A stretch of 64,000 nucleotides of DNA from Takakia lepidozioides (lineage: Eukaryota > Streptophyta > Takakiopsida > Takakiales > Takakiaceae), in NCBI GenBank assembly GCA_030704615.1, contig CM060733.1, positions 61,628,001-61,692,000 of the forward strand, in the 5' to 3' direction. Position 1 is the first letter of the stretch. Each line of letters begins with the position of its first letter. Below the pieces are notes generated by a model, which saw nothing but the letters and a program-made list of their open reading frames with translations, searched no databases and had not been told where the DNA came from. Below, one piece after another: positions 23,297 through 34,194 of this stretch. The position numbers and the translations under genes are program-made.

Positions 23297-23821
23297 ATTG
23301 TGGTATAGCTTTCTAGGATTGTGTGCTTAGATTGTGTGGTGGACAACGATGTATGTTGTGGTATGATGCTTAGGTGCACGACGGCTGTCATGGTTTTAGT
23401 CATGGTTATCTAGAATTACCTACTTCTAGTTAACTAGGACATTTTAGATATTTATATTTATATTTTGTGTGTTGGGACTTCATTTGGTCTCACATACCAA
23501 ATGAGGTGTCGAGCCTCACTTGGGACATGGGGATAGGTTTTCCCCTTGTGAGGATGGAGGAGATTTATCTTCTTGTAGTTGAGCCTCCATGAGCCTCTCT
23601 CACCTCCATAGCTCTAGGTATTGAGAGGGAGTGTGGTGAGGGCTTTGTAGGGTGGATTCCCTTAGCAAGGGTGCCCATGGCTGGACTTAGTTTATGTGAT
23701 TGAGTGGTTCATGAGTGGTGTGTTTCGATTATGTTCACTTTCATTATCATTGTGGTATAGCTTTCTAGGATTGTGTGGCGGACAACGATGTATGTTGTGG
23801 CACGGTGCTTAGGTGCACGAC
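23297..23821. repeat. 73-87 bp direct repeat on both sides of the 3' LTR
   Basis: ATTGTGGTATAGCTTTCTAG through GGTGCACGAC occurs at 23297-23383 and again at 23749-23821; the first copy has a 14-bp internal duplication. The second copy starts on the last base of the LTR. Confidence 0.8.
23386..23749 (+). repeat. 3' long terminal repeat
   Basis: Begins TGTCATGGTTTTAG and ends TTTCATTATCA, matching the 5' LTR with few substitutions plus about 35 extra bases (23535-23570). Confidence 0.85.
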
Positions 23822-24762
23822 ACCCTAAACCCCAGATCTGATCAATCCCTCTCACACACGTCTTTGCCGACGTGGAGTCCCTTCTCATTTTTTTTTAATT
23901 TTTTTTTTGGTTAAGATCTCAATCCTGTCACACCTTTCGTAACATGGCTGGAGACCCCTTTTGCGCCGTGCGGGCGCTTAGGGCACAAATCGCCTCACTC
24001 ATGGTTGTGGGTCCATCCAACATGTTGGATGTGATAAAGGTGTCCACCTTACCACCGGAAGATAGTAGCCTTTGGGGGCAAAGTGACACCATAGTAAGTT
24101 AGGCTTGCTTCAGTAATGCCTTCAATTTTTATTTTATTTTTCAAGGCACCACAAACACCACAACTCCTAAATCAAATCCCACCTGAATTTTGATCCTCTT
24201 CATAGCAAGTGTTGATTAAGCAGTTGTTCTTTGCTTCACCTTCCTTATCATCCGTATCGCTCAGCTTGTCTCTTTTACTGTCATTGCCATGGTAGGTTGT
24301 GTTTTTCCTTCTCGCTCTCCGTGTGGTAGCCACGAGTGTTGGGCGGTTATTTGATTTTTTTCATAACCAGGTTCCGGTTGCTTCAAATTTTATGGAACTA
24401 CTAACCTGTGGTTGCGGTTATTAAATTTTTTATGGCCAGACTCTAACTTGCGGTTGCGGTTACTTGTAAAAATCTCAAATAATCGGTGGTTTTCAGCGAG
24501 TATTGGGCGGTTCTTTAAAAGGTTCTTTGCTTGGTTATTTGAATGCCTGACCTCCGCCAGTTCCTAACTGGACCGGTTACTTCATTTTTTCACCTTCGCT
24601 GGTCATATATATACATATAACTGGATAGTTAACCGTCGGGTATTAGAGACAAATCTAAATAACCGCCCGGTAGCCACTCTGCAAGCCTTAGCAGCTTTTC
24701 TTAGGTTATTTTTCTTGCTTTCCACGGCATTTTCAGGGCTAAATGAGAAACTGAGAAGAAAA
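23822..24762. other. Non-coding; hairpin-repeat relative and GGTTGCGGTTA-type repeats
   Basis: 24036-24105 matches the hairpin repeat at 12918-12975 (GTCCACCTT ... AAGTGACACCATA) in reverse. 24300-24620 contains scattered GGTTGCGGTTA and GGCGGTTATTTGA units. No gene recognised. Confidence 0.5.
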
Positions 24763-24930
24763 ATGCACAACAGGGCTCAGTGCGGCCAGAAGGTGAAGAC
24801 ATCCTGTGCATTGGCCTGTGGGTCCGGTGTTCAAACCCCTGTGTGTGTGCTGTCCCTCTCTGCCTTCAGGCTTGGGCTCATCAACGCCCAGTTCACTTGG
24901 GCTGGTGTTTCCTTGGAAACAAAAGAAAAA
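24763..24930 (+). repeat. Candidate tRNA-derived SINE
   Basis: GGGCTCAGTGCGG (24773-24785) resembles a polymerase III A box and GGTGTTCAAACCCC (24826-24839) a B box, spaced as in tRNA-derived SINEs. The unit ends in an A-rich tail (24917-24930). The 9-mer AGAAGAAAA lies before (24754) and after (24931) and could be a target duplication, though A-rich sequence makes chance likely. No tRNA cloverleaf forms. Confidence 0.4.
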
Positions 24931-24939
24931 AGAAGAAAA

Positions 24940-26762
24940 CTTTCAATAAAACCAAATTCTTCTTTTCACTACTATCCCTGCATAGTTACTGGTTCACTAG
25001 TGCTATGTGATAATGTTAGAAAAGTCAGGAGAAATTTCCATCCCTTTGATGTAAAAGTCAGGGAGGTTCGCAAGCGTTTGCCAAAGTGATGCCCTACTGA
25101 GAAAAGCATGGAAAAGTGGTGCTGTGGTGTCACTCTATTTTTCAATACTCAGAGAAATTTGATTTGAATCCAACATAGCCCCTACTAGTAGGGCACTTTA
25201 AACTGGGCAAGCAATCTTTTTCATGTGTGGTAATTAACAGCAACTGAACAAAAACACATGGCACCCTCTCAAGTCTCAATTGGTAATAACAGTTAACCGT
25301 TATGATGCTGCCATCCGCTTTCCAATCCCCCTGTAGTCAACATTGCCGTCCAGTTTGCATGTCAGTTTATGCTACATCTTGATTAATGGCGAGAGTGTAC
25401 GAATGTGGTGATAGCGTGTGACAAGATGTTGAAGTTGCAAGTGCTTCATTTAGAGGGAGCAATACTTAACCAGTAACCAGTTAACGGTTTTTCAGACCAG
25501 GCCTACTCCGAACTTTGTGCAACCCGAGTGTATAGCTGTGTGCGTTTAGTATGCTATTGTCAGTAGTATAATCAATCCCCGAGCTTCATGTCATATGTAT
25601 CACAGCAAGTTTGCCATCAAGACCTCATGTCATCGTATTACGGAGTGTCAGAATCAATCATCCCCCAATAACTTCATGCCATCTTGACATGCAGGTTTTT
25701 CAGAAGAGGCCTTGATCATTGTGCACCAAGTTGGTCAGGAGCCTCAAAGTGTAATTTCCATTATATCGGAATCAATCCCAACTTCGCAGAGACTTCAGGA
25801 GAAGGCTTCATTGTGCAATATGGGTACCCCAGTCCAAGTTGACATTCCATAACAATGCCAAGAGTCCTGTGACTTGTATTTCCACCTGATACTTGGAAGG
25901 ATTCCATTCTTGTGATACTACCAGACACGACCTTAGTAGTTATAATAGAACATGATGTACTACTCCTCTAATTAACTAGACATATTGTCAGACTCCTCGA
26001 GTAACTGGATTCAAGTTAAATTCAAGGGCACTAATACGGATACTCTCATGTCATACACTAGAGACATCATAGGATTGTGCTCTTAGCATACCAATCACAG
26101 CAGAAGGATCAGGGCTTATCCCATAAATCCATCACAGCCAAAGGAAAAATGTGGAAAAAATCTCTCCTTTTCTCTGATATGAGGCCCTCTCTTACATGTA
26201 GCACGTGTGGTATCTTCTGGATAAGACTGGAAGATTGCCTGTTGTGACTCGTGAGTATCAATCCCTCTTGAGTGCTCAGTTCCAAAGCTTTGTGTTTAGC
26301 TGTTTGAACGTTTTAGTGTCGTCTCAAAGCTCCTGTCGCAAGCTCCTGTCGCAATACGATGCTGCACAAGAGATATGCTGATTTTCAGACGTTTCGATTG
26401 ACAAATTAACACTGGTTACCTTTTCCATATCAAATGTCTCACCAACACTTCAAAGGGATCATGCCGTACATTGATAATATTGTGCACTTCTTAAAGCTAG
26501 AAGTCCTGTGAAACCAATACTGGCTAGTTCTCATTCACGGCAGAGGCTCATGTATTTTGCACGTGCTTATTAGTTAGAATGATCGGCTAGAATGTCATGT
26601 AAGTTCCCCCCCAGGAGGCTAATGCCTTCTAGTTCTTCTAGGACTAGCAGTATAAGTTGTCAGTCTCAAGGGCGGTCGACAGTCTTATTGGGATTGATGA
26701 TGTGGACACATTTTGTCAGGCAGAGACAATGGCTAGAATAGCATGCAAGTTTGCGGGGCCTT
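24940..26762. other. Non-coding stretch, nothing recognised
   Basis: Mixed-composition DNA with no long open frames, RNA genes or clear repeats that I can identify on either strand. Confidence 0.5.
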
Positions 26763-27171
26763 CATTCTGCAACACGTGGACCTTGGGGTTTCGGAGCCCG
26801 AGAGTTTGAGCTGGTCACAGTGTGAACACAAATACAGCCATGTCGTAAATCTAGCTGGTTTGAGTCTATCAATCCATGAGCTCACTCAGAGGTTTTGATT
26901 TGACATGCAAGATATATAGCATGGCGGTATCAATTCGTTTGTCTGTTCTCAGATGGTCAACTAGATCTACTGAGGATTTACGACATGGCTGTATTTGTGT
27001 TCACACTGTGACCAGCTCAAACTCTCGGGCTCCGAAACCCCAAGGTCCACGTGTTGCAGAATGACAAACATCTTGAACAGACAAACGAGTTGATACCACC
27101 GTGCTATATATCTTACATGTCAAATCAAAACCTCGGAGTGAGCTCATGGATTGATAGACTCAAACCAGCTT
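26763..27171. repeat. Interleaved inverted repeats A-B-A'-B'
   Basis: A (26763-26851, 89 bp) is matched, apparently perfectly, by its reverse complement A' at 26975-27063. B (26852-26957) is matched at about 93% by its reverse complement B' at 27066-27171. The order A, B, A', B' is not a simple palindrome, because the two pairs cross. Confidence 0.9.
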
Positions 27172-28862
27172 GAGACACAAACGGCGTTGTCCGTATCCTC
27201 TGTCCAAATCTTTGGCCGTGCAATCTCAATGTCGACAAACAAATACGGCCGAGTCATATGTCAATTTCAAGACCTCCAGTAGCAAACACATGATGGAATG
27301 TGTGTTGACAGACTCAAATAGAGTGTGCAGACATGGGCCTTCTTACCGGGCCTCCGAGTCAAGCCTTAGAAACAACAGAGTCTTACATCACGCTAATTCT
27401 GAGCATGTCCAAAACATGGAACACAAAGGGGGCCTCGCACACTTCAAAACGAGTTTCTCTTATATGCAGCATGTGGGCCTTCTTGTCAATTGCTAAAACT
27501 TCTATTATAACCCCTGGGAATGTAATATATGGTCTGGCTTGGTCCATTCATTGCAATCTGGCTTCCTGCAACACTTGATTATGGTCATGAAACACCTGAT
27601 GGAGAACTCATTATTCTCTTGAAAATGAGGGAAAATTCTTCTGATTCACAAACTAACATTGTTAAGTGGTGGAGTGAGTCAATGCAAGAAGGATGGAAGG
27701 CTCATGCCTAAGCAAACCACTTATGGTGTCAATTCACCCCGAAGCTGGATAAGTCGATGCAATTTCAAAAAGGGAAGGAGAGCCGTCTTGTACTAGAGGA
27801 AGTTAGTGGAGTCTGATGAAAATTACGTAGACAAGAAGGAGACTTGCGTTACAGGGACTGCTATGCAGTTTGAGCCAGAACCACTTGGCTCCTCTGGCAT
27901 CCTCCCTATACCTAGAATTTTGAGAGAGAAGTCTTTGGGACAGATGTGGACTTGGTGCTAAGATTTTCACTCGAAGCTGCTGTTGCAAACTGGCAGATAC
28001 CCATCCTCACAACAAATTTATGTAATCTTAGCAGCCTGAGTTTGTAAGTTTGTAAGAGTCTTCTGATCTGTATCCATGAGTGACAATTGAGCCAAAATGA
28101 GGCTGTAACAAGTGAACAGATATTATCTGTGACTCCGGTAGCTCACTCCGGTAGTGTAACTGACCTCGGTGTAACACAGTAATGACAGCATTGCGGATTT
28201 CAATAACGAATACAACTGCATAGCCACCTCTCACAGGTAAGGTATCATCATAGACTATAGGTGAGTCAGTTCTACTCTTCCTATACCACAGTTTGAAGGA
28301 AAAACTGCACCATATCGTCATTCCAAAATTGACAAACTGAAGATTGCAACTTCATCACATGTTCTTATGAGCTAGTGATGTTCAGGCCCCTTCAGTGACT
28401 AATTCAACTGTTAAGTCCTTCCTCATTTGCGCTTGCAGTATGAGATACTGTTCAGGCATGAATCTTCTCTGGAATAGCCTGGCACATGGCACCTACCACA
28501 TGGTTTTACTCCGCATGCGAGTACACAGAAGATTTTTGGCAAGATGGCAGCTCTAAAATGGAAAATACATCCTACTCTTGCCCTCCATTCTAAGTAGGTG
28601 GATACACCGGGTTCGGTGAAGCAATCATTTTTTAGGCAACCATAACCAAGGTGGGTACATCAACAAGTCACTGCCATTGTAGTGCTTTCATCAGCTTTCA
28701 TCCACCACCCTGCTTTGTTGGTTTCTTTTTTGGAGGGGGAGCACACTATCCACCACAATCCACTTGGAAAAAGGGCAGTACACGCTTGTGGAAGGAGACG
28801 GAGAGCACTGTCTACAACTTGGTAATTCTGCTGCATCTTCGTTTTTCATGTCTAGACCAGCT
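27172..28862. other. Non-coding stretch downstream of the CONSTANS-like gene
   Basis: No domain or RNA gene recognised. The part next to 28862 may hold the 3' UTR and poly(A) region of the minus-strand CONSTANS-like gene. Confidence 0.45.
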
Positions 28863-29017
28863 CTAGACAGGTGAAAAATGTCTCAGCAGTTGCTGTTCAA
28901 GAAAATACTCCATACTAAGAAGTTCCTGGGCCTGACCTGCCTTCATAAACTGGTATTTCACCCTCTTTGGCATATCTGCCCGGTCTTTGCTGGAGTTATC
29001 GAATTAACTTGTCAAAC
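28863..29017 (-). pseudogene. Decayed tandem copy of the CCT-encoding exon
   Basis: Starting 152 bp beyond the real last exon, the minus strand repeats its acceptor (CAGGTTTGA) and coding sequence in damaged form: FDKLIR then a stop, then in a shifted frame DRADMPKRVKYQFMKAGQAQ, against [17 protein letters not shown] in the intact exon. It probably lies in the 3' untranslated region or acts as a dead alternative exon. Confidence 0.85.
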
Positions 29018-29039
29018 CTGTTGCAAGAGTCACCAGCAC

Positions 29040-32000
29040 TTAAAAGCTCCTTGTGGCACCAAGGGGGTCATAGTCATAGGCTTGGCCTGCCTTCACAAAC
29101 CGACCTTTTACCCTCTTCCGAATATCTGCTCGGGCTTTGCGGGATTCGTATCGAATTCGCTTATCAAACCTGTTGCAACAGTCAGTAGGTGAATAGGTCT
29201 ATGGTAACTGTGCCAGTGTGCATGCTACATTAGTCAGTTCCACAATGTCAAGACCCATGACCTGTATGATGCCATACAGCATAGAAGACTAATATTACTT
29301 GGTAAACAATACTAAATGCATACTAAATACGTGCCTGGTCGGTAAGAGGATGCCATTCGACCTAGAAGACTGAGAATACAGACAAACACCAGAGTCTATC
29401 TACTGACAGCACGCTTCTCAAGTAAGATCAAATTACCTACAGCTACAATACCTTAAACGTGTTGACTAACATGGTTAGACTGACAACTACTAAGCTCTTG
29501 TATTGAGATGCTGCATGAAAATCTTCCGGAACCAGGAGAAAATGGGACTACAGCGTGTGAATACTACTACCAAGAGATCCATAGAAATCCAGAGACTTTG
29601 AGTGAACACTTTTGAGACATCGAGGAGAAGATTGAAAAAATATGAATTGAGTCGTTACGTACTTGCGCGTCTTTTTCTTCTCCTTGTAACGAAGCATTGC
29701 AGAATCCCTCGCTTGGGCAAGAGCTTCACAGTCAGGGCTAGTTGGGCCCCATGAAGGCTCCCCACTCAGAAACATGGACGATGCACTGCAATCATGGTAG
29801 TCATTGCTATCTCCACTCCTTCCTGAAAGTGACACTGATAAGCTTGAGCCAGTTGGCCTAGACATAAACTGGAAGCCCATGCTGGCCACTTTGCTAGGTA
29901 CGACAACACTCCCTGAACTTATTCCTGAAGGTTGAGGTGGCCGGGGCCCTGGTCCTGCAGGTCTAACAACATCAATCTGCAACTTGGGAGTGCCATTGCT
30001 CATGCCAACAGTTGCACGCACCTGCAGATGAGTTCAACATCCCACCATTGGACTTTGTACCAGTATCTCAGAATATGAAACCATGCAGCGTTCTTCCAAG
30101 GCTATTTACAAGGGCTGCATATGCATAAGAGCCCCACAGTCTTGAAAAATCAAGCTCCCACCTACTCAGGACTCTGGAGAGACTGTATTTATTGGACATG
30201 TGCTTGGAAGCATTACGATGTACCATTGAGGTACAGCTACCCCACGCCATAAACCTTCTAATGCCAGTAAATGCCCAGCATTGCCACAATCTTGTACACA
30301 GTCAACAACAATCGGGGTACAGACACTTGGATATTGATTAAGCCCCTGATATCCTCAAGTTAGAACCATCATGTGATCCCAGAATTCCTCCTTCAACCCC
30401 CTTACAGGTGGGCTACATATGATTGAAATTACAATGTTAAAAGGGCCGATGTGGGGAGGGAGAGAGAGATGATGATATGTTTACTGGACATTGCTTGCTT
30501 ATAAAACTTCACCAAACAATGTGTGAACTTGTAACAGGGTAAGAGTGGTGGAATGTACACCAGTTGATTCAAACAGCTCTGCCTCAGGGATGCTTTGCAT
30601 GTGACCACATTCATCATCAGCAGATCTGTCTCCCACGGAAGAGCATGCAGCCCCTATGTTGTCAAATGATGAGGCTGAGGGAGCTTGAGTACTAGAAAAG
30701 ATATCTTCATAGTTGTCAAATGTAAGATCAACATCTGCCATACTGAAGCCCTCACATGGATCACTGTCTTCTCCTTCACAAATCCCAAGATCCTGCATGT
30801 TTTGACCCCATAGCTGCCACCCAAAACAGGAAAAGTTTAAATTCAAGTTCAAGGAAACATGGAAGGTAATACTTCTTGACACAACACACGAGCCCTGGAG
30901 AGACTTCCAGAAGTTCAGAAAACTCCACCTGAAAATGCAAAGCAATTGCTTCAAACAAACATATCTTATTCTCAAATTATCATTTACCACTGTCAGATGC
31001 AAAAGACATTGACAAGTTTTGCAACCTGACTGCCTTGGATCACTGCGCTACAACGCCAGTACGTATCCCCTCCTCGAGAGAGACCATCATTTCCACCCTC
31101 AGACTTGAGCTGCTGGGTCTCTGGTGTTACAAGAGAGCCTGAAACAGCCATCTGCTGCAGATCCTGTGAAGACAGCTCGTCCGGGTGTACATGATTGGGA
31201 GACAACTGTGGCTGCGTCTGCGGCTGCAGCTGCTGCTGAGATGGTAGCCTCCGAGGCTCAGATGGAGACTGGAAGGAGTGTGAAATCTGCTTGGGTAATT
31301 GGGGTGACATCATCCCTTGCATCTGCACGTGCAGGGTGGACTGAACTGGATCTTGGTGTTGCAGCGTCTGGAGCTGCTGCACAATGGCCCGCGTAGACTG
31401 CTGCTTGCTTTTCTTCCCTACATTCACCTGCTGCAGTCCCAGAAAAGAGGTGCCCATGACTCTGTCAACAACTGATGACACCCATTTCTGGCAATGTCAG
31501 AGAAGATTACATTACATTGCATTGCATTGCTGCTATAAAAACCATCATCAACAGAAGTCAAATGAACAAGAGGCGACTTACTGGGAACAGACACTTTACA
31601 CAAAATACAGAGACCTCATTTCATAGGATACAACAATGTAAAGATCAAGTCAGTTGCCATTTTCCACAGTATACTTCATGTTACTGTGGCATGGTATTAA
31701 ACCACAATGAATTCTCAAGATTCTTTAACTTGCCTTCACTTAACACCCTTGATGACGGACTGATCCCGTGTCTCCATTATAAGTGACAAAGGCTACATAT
31801 ACGATTACCTTTGCAAAAACTGAAGTTCCAACACCAGGTGTGGCTGGATTCAATGCCAGCTCCGCAGCTGGTGCTCGCATATCTGCGACAAATTGAAACC
31901 TTTGAGGGGCAGAGGCCCAATTGTTTGTGGAACTGGGCCCTACACTTGTCTGAGGCCCCGCATCTGGCTGCGGTGATGGATATGTGCCAGTGTTTCCAAC

Positions 32001-32426
32001 CCACTGATTGTTGCACCCATCTCTTGCATGCATGCCAGAAAAGGTAAGAGTGCCTCTCGAGGAACCAGAGCCAGGGGTTGCTCTGGTCTCACTCAAATCA
32101 CAGGCCCAGAGGCAGGCAAGCTCAGCAGCAGATGGACAACCTGTGAAGCACTCAAACGAGTGGCGCTTATGCTGAGATGCCACAGGGGAACTTCCATGAG
32201 TTTCCCAATCACAACTTTGACAAAATGAGGTATTATGAGCAGAGCAGCGCACTGTTGCAGGCCGTAGGTTACATCCATCGCACAGAAGAGTTCGAAGATG
32301 ACGCTGGGAGAGCGCATTTGCTGCATGCACATGACGGTCACAAGACAGACATAGACGGGCTGAATCTGCTCTGCAATAGACTGTGGCGCGTCCCTCCCCA
32401 CAGAAATCACATCCTGCTTCCATCAT
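29040..32426 (-). CDS. CONSTANS-like transcription factor, two B-boxes and CCT domain (5 exons)
   Basis: A plant nuclear regulator of the BBX/COL family. Exons (minus strand): 32426-31809, 31487-31026, 30813-30529, 30021-29663, 29169-29040, all with GT-AG borders, giving 617 residues. Residues 6-47 form B-box 1 ([13 protein letters not shown] ... CLSCDRHVH) and 49-91 a second, divergent B-box ([13 protein letters not shown] ... [10 protein letters not shown]), followed by [11 protein letters not shown], as in the COL9-COL15 type group. Exon 2 is Gln/Pro-rich. Exon 3 carries MQDLG and [13 protein letters not shown], also typical of that group. The CCT domain (about 561-603) is split by intron 4: [10 protein letters not shown] at the end of exon 4, [20 protein letters not shown] in exon 5. 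At 617 residues it is longer than the ~370-430 usual for the group. The CCT contacts NF-Y partners and DNA. The start is the first ATG before B-box 1; the second codon is also ATG. Confidence 0.92.
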
Positions 32427-34194
32427 ACAAGATTAACTCCAGCCTAGTGCTCTCACAACCTAGCTTTGCCTCAAAGCTGCTGTTGTTTGAGCTTCCAAAC
32501 ACCTGCTTACCCACTATTCCAGGCAAGTCTGTTCTACTACTTCAAAACCACCCATGCGCCTCCTCGTCGCATGCCTTCGACTGCCGGACGCTGCAGTCTT
32601 TCATCCTCGCTCGGCTCACTCCTGTCACCTCGCAGTTGCCTACCGAAAGTAACATTCCTGGCAACCGTTCTAATTCAGTAGTACTCCAACATTATTACCT
32701 GGTCCACTGGCAGCAATCTATCAAAACCTAGTAGACTAGACTTGTCTAAACTAGAAGCACCCAGAAGATAGAGTCGAGGATGACGACCTTGGCGAGACGT
32801 TATGTACCTGCATCGAAGCGCTTTATTAAATGGTTATGCAGGAGAGGAACGGTATAACAAAAACTCTGCTAACGTACCTCAGCGCATCCTACAGTTACGT
32901 TGAGCCAGGAGCCCTACCGTTAATTGCCCAGTACCTTGTTATCCTTCCACACAGAGCAAGCCTCTTCCAATACTACACCTCAAATACTCACGTGACCTGT
33001 TACACAAGCACAAGCAGTCTGGTCCAGTCTTTAGAACTATATTAGCTTCCATGTGAATCCCAGTTTGAATCAAACATTCAGACTCCTCATAATCACTCCA
33101 TCGGAACAGAAAAACTGGGGTTCGATGGCAAAGTCCTTCCAGCTAAGTCCTCAAGGCGAAAAAGCGCAATTTTTTGCGTTTCCCCAACAGCTGAGTGCTT
33201 GGTTTCATATATAACTTGCAAATAAGCTTACAGTATTTGGTCAGTAATCTTCCATCCAAGGGCTACAGCACTTAATGCGTAGTAAACAGTGGACAGCTCG
33301 CCAATCAATGTTTTGAAGGTGGCTAACTACTGAAGGATAGACATCCAAAGCCCTGCACAGTAGCACGTCACAGTTGTCACATCTTGGTAATTACTAAGGG
33401 AAGCTTGAGGCTCTTTAAATGAAAAGCGCTGAAACTAAGTCTCATAGTAGAAAGAAATTTTTTCGAGCCATAAGCTGTTCTCAGAACCTTCCCCTAACAT
33501 AACTACATTATCAAAGGGCAGGCCTCTCAAAACCGCCTCCCTGTCCCCTCACATCACAACATAGTAGAAGGACGCTCAAAAAAATGCCTCTGAAAAAGAT
33601 CCGAGGGCCAAAGACGGCATGCTTTCAACTATCCTTACCTACACCAAATGCAGGGTACAACAGCTGCACCTAAGTAGGTATATGGACCAAAAGCCGAAGT
33701 GTTGTTGGCAGCTACGGCACACGCACAAGCTCCCGGGGTGAGGCAGCATCCAGCAGCTGGATGAGATTGAGAATGCGATGGAGGAGCGAGAGCGCAGAGC
33801 GAGGCAGCGATGGAGAGACGCAGAGCAGCGAGGCAGCGAGCGAGACAGAGAGCAAGAGTCCGTCGCTCTACTCTCAAAAGCAAAAAGTGCAACCTCGCAC
33901 GCGCTAAAGCGAAACCCTGCGGATGAACGATTTCCATCCTTATTGTATTCTCATTCATCTATTATGTAAGATTATTTTTGTTATCATTCGACAATTAACT
34001 AATTGGTTTTTCCTAAATGAATTTATGTTTCTAGAGGCAAGAACATTGGCTTAACCATCGCAGTGATGGATGGCGTTTGGATGAAACATGGCCAATAGAA
34101 GTTCTTTCATTTATCTTTTTTTTTTTTTCACGGAAATCCTCGAAATTAAATTAAGGAAAAAATAACCTCTACGGAGCCCCGAAGGCTTAAAAGA
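32427..34194. promoter_or_regulatory. Upstream region of the CONSTANS-like gene
   Basis: No coding feature recognised. 33776-33860 is rich in GAGCGAGAG/GCAGCGAG on the plus strand, that is CTC/TCTC-rich on the gene's own strand, as is common in plant core promoters and 5' leaders. The transcription start cannot be fixed from sequence alone. Confidence 0.35.

Larger units (their letters stand above)
13654..23749 (+). mobile_element. Ty3/gypsy LTR retrotransposon carrying a C5-DNA methyltransferase
   Basis: Two near-identical LTRs (about 340 and 364 bp, TG...CA) flank a 9.4-kb interior with, in order: a repeat-rich leader, gag with zinc knuckles, retropepsin, cytosine-C5 methyltransferase, reverse transcriptase, RNase H, an integrase zinc-binding domain and a PHD finger. 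The RT-before-integrase order and RT type place it in Ty3/gypsy. Numerous stops and frameshifts, a missing integrase core and a gap in RT show that it is defective. I see no clear tRNA primer site after the 5' LTR and no matching 5-bp target duplication; CCCT lies before the 5' LTR and again at 23823, after a duplicated 73-bp segment. A gag fragment of the same family lies at 34195-34990 in reverse. Confidence 0.9.

Noticed and set aside
24773-24839. tRNA gene
   Set aside because: Only A-box-like and B-box-like motifs are present; no acceptor, anticodon or cloverleaf pairing can be drawn.
31124-31396. Plus-strand open frame opposite the CONSTANS-like exon 2
   Set aside because: Antisense of the Gln-rich coding exon (CAG/CTG repeats keep both strands open).
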